From: Sweltsa coloradensis
Lineage: Eukaryota; Arthropoda; Insecta; Plecoptera; Chloroperlidae
DNA: 64,000 nucleotides
Direction: 5' to 3'
NCBI GenBank assembly: GCA_024449915.1
Contig: JAMZAV010000056.1
Coordinates: forward strand, 620,001-684,000
This document shows positions 10,881 through 21,096 of this stretch, piece by piece (position 1 is the first letter of the stretch; the number at the start of each line of letters is the position of its first letter). The translations under genes and the position numbers were made by a program. Under the pieces are notes generated by a model. The model searched no databases. It worked only from the letters and a program-made list of their open reading frames with translations, and had not been told where the DNA came from.

Positions 10881-11715
10881 TTCCAAGAGATATGTTTTTT
10901 GGCTTAGGTTTGGAATTTGTCCGATAGGTAACGAAATTTTGAGAAAAACAACTTCCGTAATGGTAAACATTTTTTAGTGTCTAGTTCTTTCTGAAGATTC
11001 AGCAAGTTTTGACTTGAAAGTTTTGAAAGTTGACAATTGCAGGTTTTAAAATCATTGAAACTATCTACTACCTATTTCATGAGATTAAAAAAATGCATAA
11101 ATACAAAATGTCCCTTATTGTCCCTTGCATTTGATTTTATTCTACATTTGTTATGTCTGTTACAAATGTTTTGTATTAATTTTAATTTCTTATCATTGTA
11201 ATATTTATATGATCAACCATAAGTAAATCAATGGAGGAGCCTCGAAGCAAAACGCAATATCTACCATGCTTTTTGATGAAAAACGTAGGTTGTTGTTACA
11301 AAAAGCAATATGTCCCTGTTAAATGCTGGGTTATTTTTGTAATTGTGTTGTTGTTTTTTTTTTTATCTCAATGGACATATTTCGTTTTGCGTCGTGACCC
11401 AATCTTGGTCTAGTTGTATTTAGTACTTAAATTCTTACTAGGGAAACGCCAAAGTCGTTGTTAAACGAGTGAGTGAGCCATGTGTTGAGTACCCGATTAC
11501 ATTACTTTTCTTCCCCCTACCTTAGGCCTACCTAGCCTATCATAGGCTAGAGAGGCGCATTATGACCTTACAGTTGACGCGCCCGTCCCCGTATACCAAC
11601 TAAACTTTAAAAAACTATTATTTATACGAATATAATCAAACTTAAATGCAAATGTTCTCGGGTACTCACAACATGACTCGCTCACTCGTCTAACTACTAC
11701 TTTGGCGTTTCCCTA

Positions 11716-11800
11716 GTCTAGTTGGCTAAGGCGCCCTTGTAGCCGATATGTGGGAGACGTGGGTTCAATGGTCGGGAAAGATTTTGTAATTTCTAGATTG
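11716..11800 (+). mobile_element. A-family tRNA-like core inside the B/L element
   Basis: TCTAGTTGGCTAAGGCGCCC followed by a B-box-like GGGTTCAATGGTC and the body TAATTTCTAGATTGTATTTC. It begins immediately after the internal CCCTAG terminus. Confidence 0.55.
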
Positions 11801-12220
11801 TATTTCAAAAATAATTAAACATGTTTTGAAATGCATACAATGCAGTGTAGTCCATCATCTGTGGCAATAGGGCCAACTATGGTAAACATAGCCAGTACGA
11901 AATACGTGAAAATATTGCAAGGTTTACTCAATCTACGAGCGGAATTTGGGGGTACCTTGACGTCCAACATTCGACTGACCTTGCATGGGCACGGCATTTC
12001 ACGGCCAGGCGAAAAACAAACAAAAATAATCTTTTCAAAATCTAAAACATTGTCGTTAAAATAATTTCTAAACATTGGAAGTCTATTTCTCAGTTTATCA
12101 TTTCTTGTAGGTTTAAATCGCAATGAATCTTGCTGATTTTGTTAGCAGTTCTCAATAAACTCGTACCGGATGTCCGTTTAAAATTTCAGCGCAATCTGTT
12201 CAGCGATTCGGCTGATTTTC

Positions 12221-12256
12221 AACGTACACACACACACACACACACGCACGCACGCA
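12221..12256. repeat. (CA)n/(CACG)n microsatellite
   Basis: ACACAC tract of about 24 bases ending in three CACG-type tetramers. Confidence 0.95.
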
Positions 12257-12493
12257 GAAAAACCATCAGGGCCGTTTAAGTCGAATGGAAATCACTACGT
12301 TCGCTACGCTCACTCGTTCAATAATTTCTTTTCTAGTCATTAGTATAATAAATAAACATAAAAATAAATAATAACTTTTTAGATAATTATATATTGTGTG
12401 AAAATATCCCAACTATTTGAGGGTAACGAAGACACACAAACAAAAGTAAAAGTAAAGTATTGTGCTAAAAGTAAGACAAAGTGAGACTGGGAT

Positions 12494-12603
<110 letters not shown>

Positions 12604-13317
12604 TTGGCGCAGAAGTTTTTAAATTAGTTATACACTTCATCAAGAGATATTAAATCTGTCTCGACAGAAATATAATTACAACTGTCTGGCGCTCGGATTG
12701 TTGAGATAAAGTCGTGTCCCTTAGAGTGTTGGGAAGATCTTTGTTGTTGGTGCAATTTATTTATATCTATCTACTTACAGTACGAAGTTTCAACGATACG
12801 TGGAAATACGGCGATATTATGTTAATCTTATGTTTATATTATGTTCTAAAAAGTATTTCTTCAAAATATGTTCTTGAGGTTGATAACATTGTAATCGTCA
12901 TAGATTTTTTTTTAAATTTGCATTTCGTTTAGTATTAATTTTCTTTTGTGCACCTGAGTAGACATATTTAGATGTTGTTTGATTTTTGATATCATTTTTA
13001 TTTTTGTGCTTAAGAATTTAGTTAATTTTATGTAATGCCTATATCGCACTTGTGGAGCTAACTCTGTTGTTGGTGGCAATAAATAAATAAATAAATTAAT
13101 TAACAATGTAACTAATAATGTTTCGCCATCTCTCTCAAGCGGTTTGAATGTTTATTTGGAAATCAATCAAGAAATTTAAAATCGAACCCTGGTCTCGGAT
13201 GTAGGTATTTATTATTTTTCCTGTTTTTTTGGTTTACATTTATTACATAGGCCTATATACCAGATTGAATTCGTTAATTCTTTTGTCATACTAGATGATT
13301 TTCAAATCGAAACGAAT

Positions 13318-13405
13318 CGAATCAAATCAAATCAAATATATGTATTTAATTACTAACCAGTCGGGTATAAAAACTGATTTACAAAGGAGGACGATAAAGA
13401 AAAGT
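13318..13405 (-). mobile_element. LINE G 3' end with pentamer tail
   Basis: AATCAAATCAAATCAAATA-type tail, then GTATAAAAACTGATTTACAA and AGGAGGAC, which is the reverse complement of the G terminus. The sequence is more diverged than the other copies. Confidence 0.5.
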
Positions 13406-13779
13406 GAGATTACGAAACGATCACCCTTTCAAATATAACATCAATGTACAAAAAGACAATATGACATTTTAAAACGTATAATGAAAATATGAAATAATTC
13501 ACAATTTAAACTAACTTAATTTAAATGACTCAAAAAATTAAAATAAGCAATAACAAAATTAGGGAAAAAATCAACCAAAAACGAAAATTATTCACTAAAA
13601 ATACCCGGAATAGAGAAATACAAGAATTATGACTATTTTATGATTGGATTATAGATCGCAAAATTAACGTAAAAAATTAGGCCTATACCAATTCAGGATC
13701 GATCCAATGACGGTCCAATGTATGCTCTTGCGAAATAACCTGTCTGGGCCACAAGGTAAAAGTTAGATTAGTATTTTGA

Positions 13780-13980
13780 CTATGTGCCCACCTGACTTTT
13801 ACGCAAGCCTGATCCTCGCCTAGCCATGGACGCAGAGAGGCCCATGTTTATAGAAATGCTAATAGCTCGGCTCCTAGCAGCGTTCATGTATAATTCCCAA
13901 AGGCTAGGCGCTCCGCTCGCTGTATCAAAACACGTTCCTTGCACGTAGGCAAATGTAATCCATACCACCACGGTCCACAC
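13780..13980 (-). CDS. Unassigned 66-codon ORF with a hydrophobic start
   Basis: The minus-strand frame begins MWTVVVWITFAYVQG, which would serve as a signal peptide, and runs 66 codons to a stop. The remainder (SGAPSLWELYMNAARSRAIS) matches no domain that I know. Local composition is more GC-rich than either side and other frames through the same DNA are comparably open, so a decayed transposon is as likely as a first exon. I see no donor site that would clearly end an exon. Confidence 0.2.
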   Translation of the reverse strand: MWTVVVWITFAYVQGTCFDTASGAPSLWELYMNAARSRAISISINMGLSASMARRGSGLRKSQVGT

Positions 13981-14127
13981 TTAATAATGCAACGAGATGG
14001 TAGCATAATATTGTTTTAATCCCAGATTTTAGAATTCCCTGTCTTTTGAGCTATAGCTAGAAAGTATGGGAACTATAATATAGAAGGGGTTTACTATCAA
14101 AGCTTTCTTTACTTGTAACTATATGCA

Positions 14128-14808
14128 CTCTGGAAACGCCAAAGTCGTTGTTAAACGAGTAAGTGAGTGAGCCAAGTGTTGAGTTCCCGGGAATATCCCC
14201 TTTCCTCCCCTATGCCTAAGGATCTAGCCCAGTATGAGGAATGATCCGGTACTCAACACATGGCTCACTCACTCGTTTACAACGACTTTGGTGTTTGATG
14301 TTTAAATTGAACATTTGAAATGCGAATCGTGTTCAAAACGTATTAGCGTAAAAACATTAACAAATTTCCAAGATAAAACCAAAATCACCTAATTTTTATT
14401 TCCTATTTAACACCCCTCAAAAATAATATGTGGGTGTAAGAATATAAAAAAATTTGAACTTACGGATATCGAACCCCATTCCTCCGTGCGGTAGGCTAAA
14501 TGCTTACCACTGTGCTATGTAAGCCACGCAAATCACGTTCCGCTAGCTGCTAATAAACAAATGCTATCGATATTTTAAAAATCACATTTTTATTTATTGT
14601 AGGATTAAATCGCAATGGATCTAGCTGATTTTGTTAGCAGCTCTCAATAATTTCGTACCGGATGTCTGTTTAAAATTTCAGCCCAATCTGTTCAGCGGTT
14701 CGGCTGATTTTCGACGTACAGACAGACAGTAGATAGACAGACAGAATCACAGAATGAGAACCGTTCGAGTTGAATGGAGACACTCGGTCGCTCCGTTCCC
14801 TCGTTTAA
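14128..14808 (-). mobile_element. Helitron/Helentron-like element, B/L subfamily copy 2
   Basis: On the minus strand it starts TTAAACGAGGGAACGGAGCG and ends GGCGTTTCCAGAG followed by T, where the usual CCCTAG has become CCAGAG. The 173 bp from 14128 are an inverted repeat (GGAAACGCCAAAGTCGTTGT against ACAACGACTTTGGTGTTT) as in copy 1. Shared interior sequence includes AAATCGCAATGGATCTAGCT and GTTCAGCGGTTCGGCTGATT. An ACAG-rich tract stands where copy 1 has CA repeats. No protein is encoded. Confidence 0.6.
14455..14532 (-). mobile_element. tRNA-like segment within B/L copy 2
   Basis: Minus strand: GGCTTACATAGCACAGTGGT, an anticodon-arm-like CCGCACGGAGG, then B box GGTTCGATATCC and GTAAGTT, which can pair with GGCTTAC through G:U pairs. 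The D and T stems are poor. I call it a tRNA pseudogene or SINE head, not a working tRNA. Confidence 0.45.
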
Positions 14809-15049
14809 TTAAATTCAAGTTAGACGGAGTATTAACGTTTTGTCTAACGTTCAGTTTTCAACGTTTAACGTTTTTTAAAGTAATGGGGTGTTGTTTTGAT
14901 AATGGTGGTATGTCTAAGAGTTATTTACAACAAATAACCAAAAATATTTGCCCTTGGACTGAAGAAAACCTCGGAATATCAAAAACATGATTCTATTTTA
15001 TAATTTCCAATAGATTTACAGATTTACAGTTTTTTCCACTTTTAATGTA

Positions 15050-15355
15050 AAGAAGCCAACCCTATCGGATTCGATGCCATCGACTCTTGAAAATGGCTAA
15101 CCAGAGATAGGAAATACCAACCAAGCTAGCTGGGCACGATGCAACAGCAAACGACGTCAGAATCAACAAGGCTAACAACAACAACAACAACAACAACAAC
15201 ATGAACAACATCAGACTTAACAAGGTGCTTCTTAGTCATCACCAACTAAGATTTCTGCCTCAAGAGAGATTCGATCCCGTGACCTTGGGTCTGTAGCCAC
15301 TGGAGCAACGGATTGATTAAGACGGTTATCCTACCCAGCGACTCCAATCCATCTA
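15050..15355 (-). mobile_element. Diverged SINE E relative with (AAC)n inside
   Basis: On the plus strand, GCCAACCCTATCGGATTC, GCCATCGAC, AGAATCAACAAGG and a reversed B box (GATTCGATCCCGTGACC) occur in the same order as in E. An (AAC)n run of about 30 bp at 15172-15204 replaces part of the body. The tRNA-like head differs from the main E group. Confidence 0.5.
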
Positions 15356-16324
15356 GGTTACATAACTATTTAACCATGCCTACACTAGCTCTATTTATTT
15401 ATTTAATTATTAAATTATTTATTTAATTCTGTCCAGTAATGTTGTGTTAATTGATAATATTGAATACCATTCTCATACTTTGTTGACTAAACAATTATTT
15501 TATTGTATGTTTTTAACTTGTTAATTATTTTTCCTGTTTATTTAAACCAATATTTTCAAAATACATTTTTATTATTGTGTTATCATGTTATATATTCCTA
15601 TATTTACATTCATTAATTTTGTTGTAGTTTATTTCCTTTTTAGTACACAATAACTGTTTGTGATTGTTTAATTTACTGTCCTCATTTGTAAATCACTTTC
15701 ATAACAGAGTATCAAATCCATTAAATAAATAAATATTCAAAACTGAATTAATCGTGCTTTTAATATTCCTAGCAGCTTTTACCCCTTAAGAGTATTTTAT
15801 TAAAATATTGAAGCTTTGAAACGAGCTTAGCGAGACCCCTGAACTAAGCTTCGAGATATTAACTCCATCATCCCTTAATAAGCTCCCTTAACATTGGACA
15901 TCCCCTAACAAGGGCTCGCGCTGTATTATTCAATTGTTCCACAAGGGAGAACAAGGGATTATTAGTCAGCTCTAATTAGTCAAAGGGAGGTAACTAATTA
16001 ATAATTTAATAACCAACATACAAACAGGGTATATATCGATTAAAAATATAGGATGATCTGGAATGTTAAGAGGAGCTAAGTGGGTGTTTGGGGCCAGGGG
16101 TGAACAAATGTGAGGGAGATATTTGGGAGAGGATATTGGGAATTAAATTTATTTGAAGGGGTGTTAGATATTTTGTAACTGGCACAGGTAAAACCAACGA
16201 CACATAGAAAACATGTGAATGTTTTTTTGAAAATTATATTTATTGCTCCCACACGAATAAAAAGTGTCCATTACTAGTAATTTCATCTCTGGAGATATGA
16301 TTGAACTTTTATTTTTCTTCTTTA

Positions 16325-16672
16325 AATAAAAATCGTATTTAGAGTCTACCCACTCACTTCTATGGGGAAATCTTAAATTTAAAGCAGACCAAGCCAACCC
16401 GGTTCGCGCCAGCACCATCGACGAGCTAACAATGACGAACTAGAATTTTAAATAGGAAACACCGATCAATCAAGATGGACACGATTTCACCCGTGGATAT
16501 CGCCAGAATCAACAGGCCTAATGCGGAACAACCTTAGATTTATAGCCTCGTTGCTAGGACGGCTCCAAAGTCACCGTTTACACATTACTAAGCCAGGAAC
16601 TGATGAGGTTAAAAATATAATGCTGAAAGCGGGATTCGAACCCTGGTCCCTCTGCATTGGAATCAGAGCAAA
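16325..16672 (-). mobile_element. SINE E, near full length (E2)
   Basis: Tail-to-head on the plus strand: GTATTTAGAGTCTACCCACT, CCAAGCCAACCC, CCGATCAATCAAG, GCCTCGTTGCTAGGACGGCT, and reversed B box GGGATTCGAACCCTGG with CTGCATTGGAATCAGA. Confidence 0.8.
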
Positions 16673-17195
16673 TGAGATGTTGTGTATTATTTTGAGTTAT
16701 AAATAAGTTGTTTATTTTAGATTTCGTCACAAATTTAATCCTGGATGTTTAATTACTTTTATTGCCGATACAAATTGTGTAGTTATTTTCTTGGCAATCA
16801 GATGTATTTCGTGTTCCTCTGTAGCACAGTGTTGCCAAGTTTCATTGGTTAGTTTTCCATGTTGATTAGTGTAAGGAAAACTGTTTGTGTTTCAACAGTT
16901 GTGATAGAAAATAGAATAAAGAAGAAAAACAAGAGTTAGTTGTTGTTGTTGTTGTTGGCGGAAGTCGAGCTTTGAAAACCGCGACCAACTAATCAGTTAT
17001 GGTAAAAAGCTCGCCATGTAATTTAGGTGAGTGGTTGAATCTGTCTACAGGTTGAACAAGAAAGAGAGAAAAACAACGCACGATAAAACAGAACAAATCC
17101 GTTTAAAAGGATTCATTGGAGATCGGGATGAAATACGTTGACTTACATGGGATAAAACCCAACGAATAAAGATTCTATTGAAATGGTTTGATTAA

Positions 17196-17468
17196 ATGAA
17201 AACGCCCCAAAAAACATTCATTTATCAAATACAATGGAATGTTTGCCGTACTGGATTGGATGGATTTGTAGGAGATCAAAACGTTTCAATCAATCAGGTC
17301 AATTTTGTAAATAGAAAGCTTAACGGTTTAATGAGAATGTCACAAATTGGAACTCATGCATTTTATGTTCTCTTTATTTGTTTGAAGGCTGATTCTTTGC
17401 AACCAAGAATGGAACTCAATACAACGGTTTCAGAAAATTATAGTAGTAGTGGTTTTAGGGCGCTTTAA
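17196..17468 (+). CDS. Unassigned 90-codon ORF, doubtful
   Basis: An ATG-initiated frame of 90 codons in AT-rich DNA (interior QPRMELNTTVSENYSSSGF). No domain, signal peptide or splice structure is apparent and no homologue comes to mind. Random frames of this length occur elsewhere in the window, so I give it little weight. Confidence 0.12.
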   Translation: MKTPQKTFIYQIQWNVCRTGLDGFVGDQNVSINQVNFVNRKLNGLMRMSQIGTHAFYVLFICLKADSLQPRMELNTTVSENYSSSGFRAL

Positions 17469-17539
17469 CAGCTAAGATTATTCGCGCCTCCAAGATAAAA
17501 CAATTTCTATAGAGTGAGCTACCACCATGTATACTTCTT

Positions 17540-17745
17540 TCCAGGGGGAGGAAAGTAAGGGGCGACGCGGGGGGACAAGGGGTGGACAGGCCTGTGCTGG
17601 TCAGAACCAGCCACAAGCATATGGGGAGGGCAGGGGTTCCCCCACGTCGTGGTTGTCTTCGTCTGTGTCACCATCCGTCCGTGTTGTCATTGTCGTCGCC
17701 GTCGGGGAAGTAGTCAAAGGGAAGTGGAAAGTTCCCCGACGACAG
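17540..17745. repeat. GC-rich dispersed repeat F, copy 2
   Basis: Inverted relative to 1140-1325. Shared blocks include TGGTCAGAACCAGCCAC, GTCATTGTCGTCGCCGTCGG and a CCCC/GGGG-rich flank. The 74-codon frame through it is not preserved in copy 1. Confidence 0.5.
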
Positions 17746-18185
17746 TTGTAATATTTATAACCATGCAGCCATTTTACTAGCCCCGAAACACTTTTTTTTA
17801 TGTAATTTGGTAAAATTCTGATATTTTTATTATCTTATCTTAGTATTTGTAAACTTGAGTTTGTATTTAAACAGCTAAAAGACAACTAAAATTGTGTTGT
17901 TAATAATATGAAATGTACAATAGTAATAAAATTAAATTAAAATATTGGTACGACTGCTCAAACGAGAGAAATATATGTGAGGGTAGGATCATCTGTATTA
18001 AACGTATCCGCCATGAGAGATTCTGAGATTCACGATTGAAACTCGCGAAAATGTTGTTGTTTTCATTAATAAATCTTACAGACCACAACTCATAACGTCT
18101 CTCATATCTGTTGTGCGGTCACATAAAGCAATCAGCAATATCTGCTGTCATTAGAGATGGATGATATCCCCGGAGTGAGTGAGAG

Positions 18186-18270
18186 AGTCCGAGCTTTAGT
18201 GCGCATGACCGCGACGGTGACGTCATTGTGAGTGATGACGTCATCAGGGGAGTCCCCGCTTTAGTGCGAC
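18186..18270. promoter_or_regulatory. Paired CRE palindromes between direct repeats
   Basis: Two perfect TGACGTCA sites (18218-18225 and 18236-18243) start 18 bp apart. On each side lies a copy of GAGTCC-nn-GCTTTAGTGCG (18186 and 18251). CRE is the known binding site of CREB/ATF-type bZIP proteins. The block is GC-rich and ends 24 bp before the 8-bp target repeat of MITE H1. Whether it drives a nearby gene cannot be told. Confidence 0.45.
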
Positions 18271-18301
18271 TCTCCTCCGCACACCTGCGTTAGGTGGTTA
18301 C

Positions 18302-18723
18302 CATTGATATTTAACTACTGTAGGTTAGATTAGCAGTCGGTGGTCCACTTCCGTTACAATTGGAAGCCATCTTGAAATGTCAGTTTACATGTTAATCAAA
18401 TGGGAGCGATTTGAAGACCGAATATTTTTAAAGATGGCCGCCAGTTTGACAGCTGAGCATACTAGATTTTAACATCAAATGATTACTAAATTCCCTTATG
18501 CACTAACTTCGTATTGTTTCTGTTTGTTTAATACCATGCTGCACAAGCTAAAACCATATCAAACAATCCAGTAAAACACTTTATTGCTTCGAAAAGGCAT
18601 AAATTTAAACGCCAAATCGCCATCTTGAACTGGATTTTCGACGCATCAATTTGTTACTCTCGCGCCTGTGCGGAAGTATTGGACACTGCTAATCTAGCCT
18701 ACTATAGGGGTTTAATATCAATG
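18302..18723 (+). mobile_element. hAT-like MITE H, copy 1
   Basis: 422 bp with terminal inverted repeats (CATTGATATTTAACTACTGT against ATAGGGGTTTAATATCAATG) and an exact 8-bp duplication GTGGTTAC at 18294-18301 and 18724-18731. Eight-base target duplications are characteristic of hAT transposons. The inside has no transposase but carries GCCATCTTG (18366 and 18619) and AAGATGGC (18431). Confidence 0.85.
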
Positions 18724-18744
18724 GTGGTTACATTGCATTATAAA

Positions 18745-19180
18745 CAAATAAATAAAATAAATAAATAAATTCGCATTAAGAGATACTCACTCAGCCATAT
18801 AACTGATTTTCAGTGGGGGACAGTAAACCAAAGTGACCAAGCCAACCCTGCAGGCCCCGACGCAATCGACGAGTGAACGATAACCAACCAAAGATCGATA
18901 TTTGTAATAGGAAATATAGCAATCAGTGGTATAGACAGTGCGAGCACCCGCGGATCAACTCCAGAATCAACAAGGCCGATTCAGAACAACTTTGAATTTA
19001 TTATGTGCCTCGTTGCTAGGACGGCTCCAATTTCAAAGTTTACAAATTCCTAAGACAATAATTGATAGACTTAAGTAGAAATGAGAAGCTAAAAAACTTC
19101 TGCTTTAGCGGGAATCGAACCATGGACCTTCTGCATTAGAAGCAGATACGGTAACCACAAGATCAAAGAGCCACACAAAT
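18745..19180 (-). mobile_element. SINE E, full length (E3)
   Basis: Starts with an (AAAT)n tail, then CTCACTCAGCCATATAACTG, CAGTGGGGGACAGTAAACCA, GAACAACTTTGAATTTATTA, GCCTCGTTGCTAGGACGGCT and the reversed tRNA-like head (GGGAATCGAACCATGG and CTGCATTAGAAGCAGA). Confidence 0.85.
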
Positions 19181-19269
19181 TAATAAATTAATAATTTATA
19201 AATTATTAATAATTTATAAATTATTAATATTATTACTTTATTATACATTTCCTTCCAATTCAGAAGTTA

Positions 19270-19424
19270 TCAAGTTAACCGTCTCGGTAGCTTAAGGGTA
19301 TATAGCACACGACTGGCAATTGAGAGACCAGGGTTCGTTACCCCGCTGAGATGGATTTTGTACATTTCTGGATTGATTTCCATATAATCAATTACACTGA
19401 ATGGGAGTCTTTCTTGATTAATTC
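19270..19424 (+). mobile_element. A-family variant with tRNA-like core
   Basis: AACCGTCTCGGTAGCTTAAG (A box), CCAGGGTTCGTTACCCC (B box), then TTTCTGGATTGATTTCCATA and a decayed form of the CCTACGGGAGTGTTTCCCGA end. The terminal segment matches 46300-46370. Confidence 0.65.
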
Positions 19425-19535
19425 TTGTCGATAGTGTCGGCGCCTACAGAGTTGGCTAAGTCGGCTTACAATTTCATGTCCCCTGCTGAAAATCAGTTAT
19501 GTGACTGAGTCGGTAGACTCTAATATTTTTTTTTA
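19425..19535 (+). mobile_element. SINE E 3' fragment (E4)
   Basis: GTGTCGGCGCCTACAGAGTT, AAAATCAGTTATGTGACTGA and GTCGGTAGACTCTAAT, then a T/A-rich tail. Only the last ~110 bp of E are present, abutting the A variant. Confidence 0.75.
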
Positions 19536-19579
19536 AATACATAGACTTAGCTTTATTTTTCTAGTTTTTATTCGCACTT

Positions 19580-19700
19580 AACATTGGCAACACCGCACGC
19601 GCGCTGCCCACGCACATCACGTGACTCTTGGAGGGATCCCCCGCGCATGCGCAGTACCACGCGCAGTGCACCACACATCCACCGCTAACCACCCTGATTG
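19580..19700. promoter_or_regulatory. GC-rich NRF1/E-box cluster
   Basis: CGCGCATGCGCA at 19642-19653 is a perfect match to the animal NRF1 consensus and CACGTG (19618-19623, in ATCACGTGAC) is a USF/MITF-type E box. CpG dinucleotides are dense here (ACCGCACGCGCGCTG) in otherwise AT-rich DNA. The 97-codon minus-strand frame crossing it is not preserved in the duplicate at 20.1 kb, so I prefer a promoter-like or unmethylated island reading. No adjacent exon is identified. Confidence 0.35.
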
Positions 19701-19730
19701 ATATTAGCCTCTCCGGTAGAGAGTGGTCAT

Positions 19731-20475
19731 GATTTGAGGCCGGCCTCAACGCACATCGCACTGTGAAGTAGCTAGTGATTCTTTTATGAGGTCGCAACCA
19801 CAAAGGAACAACGTTTTTATCCTCGCTTGACCTCGATGGTTTATTGACAGACAAGGGTCATTATCCTAGTTACCATACAGACAGACTGTGCTTAAAATAG
19901 ATTCCAAGTATGGAATATTAGAACGGAAGCAGATTCCACATTTAGTTCTGTCTATATGATTTTTATTCCTGTTACTTTGATTCCCTTTAGAGGTCAATAA
20001 ACGACAAAGAATCTAATAATATAGGGTTACCACGAAAGATGCATATAGCTTAAAATTGTCTCACAACCTACACTGCAATCTCACCTAGCTACTGATTAGC
20101 ACACGGAGAACGTGTCTGATTTGAGGCCGGCCTCAACGCACATCGCACTGTGAAGTAGCTAGTGATTCTTTTATGAGGTCGGCCACAAAGGAACAACGTT
20201 TTTATCTCGCGCTTGACCTCGAGGTTTAATTGACAGACAAGGGATCCATTATCCTAGTAACCATTGAAACCAGACTGTGCTTAAAATAGATATTCCAAAT
20301 AATGAATATTTAAGAACTGAAGCAGATTTCCACTTTAGTTTCTATCTATATGATTTTTATTTCCTGTTACTTTGATTCCCTTTAGAGGTCAATAATGAGA
20401 CAAAGAATACTAATAATATAGTGGTTCAATGAAAGAATGCATAACCCATAAAGCTTAAAATTGTCTTCCCAAACT
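19731..20475. repeat. Tandem duplication with 387-bp offset
   Basis: 19731-~20062 and 20118-~20475 are direct copies starting GATTTGAGGCCGGCCTCAAC. The first ~90 bp are essentially identical, and later parts differ mainly by one- or two-base indels (TTTATTCCTG against TTTATTTCCTG). Each copy includes the palindrome GAGGCCGGCCTC. No gene is seen within. Confidence 0.9.
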
Positions 20476-21028
20476 AACAACTTTGTTAAATCTATTCACG
20501 CTAGCTCAGCGTGGATCTAGCATACGTAGGACTTATGTGATCTAGCACAGATGATTTTTGCTTGTGCTGGTAAAAGATATTTCTCCTTCATACACAAAGG
20601 CGACATTGCTTTTACCGCGCATTCATACTACCCCCACCACTACAAAGCAGTTGCATTATTTCGTTGGAGCTAGTATAATAATAATAGTAAAATCATAATT
20701 TTTAACTTCGGCAGGCTATTCATTTTTTGCATACCAAATAGCAAAAAAATGGAGAATTATTTTCAAAGAACTTAAATTGTCGCTTCACAATTAATCTTTG
20801 TTTAAAAAATATATTTACCTGGGTAAAAAGTTGGTTAGTTGTGTGTGGAGAATTTTTCTACGCAAAATAACGATATGAACAATTTTAAGAATGGTTAAAA
20901 ACAATTGTAAAGTAATAGTGGATGGACATTCAATAGGTAAGATAACCTAGTGACATTACATTATGAGCATAGGGGCTGGCAGCATATACCCTAAAAAGTC
21001 TCAACGAATGAATGTTGTCTAGACTTAC

Positions 21029-21096
21029 TTTCTTTGTACTGTAGAACATTGTTGTGCCGTTCATGGACCACCACACAGCGATAGCAGCTGTCAGAT
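21029..21096 (-). CDS. Candidate 68-nt internal exon (CYRC-containing secreted-protein-like)
   Basis: On the minus strand a pyrimidine/G-rich tract ends TTGCAG, then comes 68 nt of open sequence, then a perfect donor GTAAGT (21023-21028 on the plus strand). One open frame, beginning at the exon's second base, encodes CYRCVVVHERHNNVLQY followed by KE. The pattern C-Y-x-C, a basic residue, and N-V-L recalls the cysteine-rich DUF7042-7045 class of secreted invertebrate proteins, but that assignment is from memory. A second frame (LTAAIAVWWSMNGTT) is also open. The exon is too short for an ORF scan. Its neighbouring exons were not found and probably lie beyond large introns. Confidence 0.5.

Larger units (their letters stand above)
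11438..12321 (-). mobile_element. Helitron/Helentron-like element, B/L subfamily copy 1
   Basis: Read on the minus strand it starts TTGAACGAGTGAGCGTAGCG and ends GGCGTTTCCCTAG followed by T. The 5' terminus TTGAACGAGTGAG is repeated in inverted form 23 bases from the other end (CTCACTCGTTTAAC), an asymmetric terminal inverted repeat. The flanks are A and T with no target duplication. The first 279 bp (11438-11716) are themselves a palindrome, so a second CTAG terminus lies internally, and an A-family tRNA-like core follows it. A CA/CACG microsatellite (12221-12256) is inside. There is no Rep/helicase gene. Confidence 0.6.
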
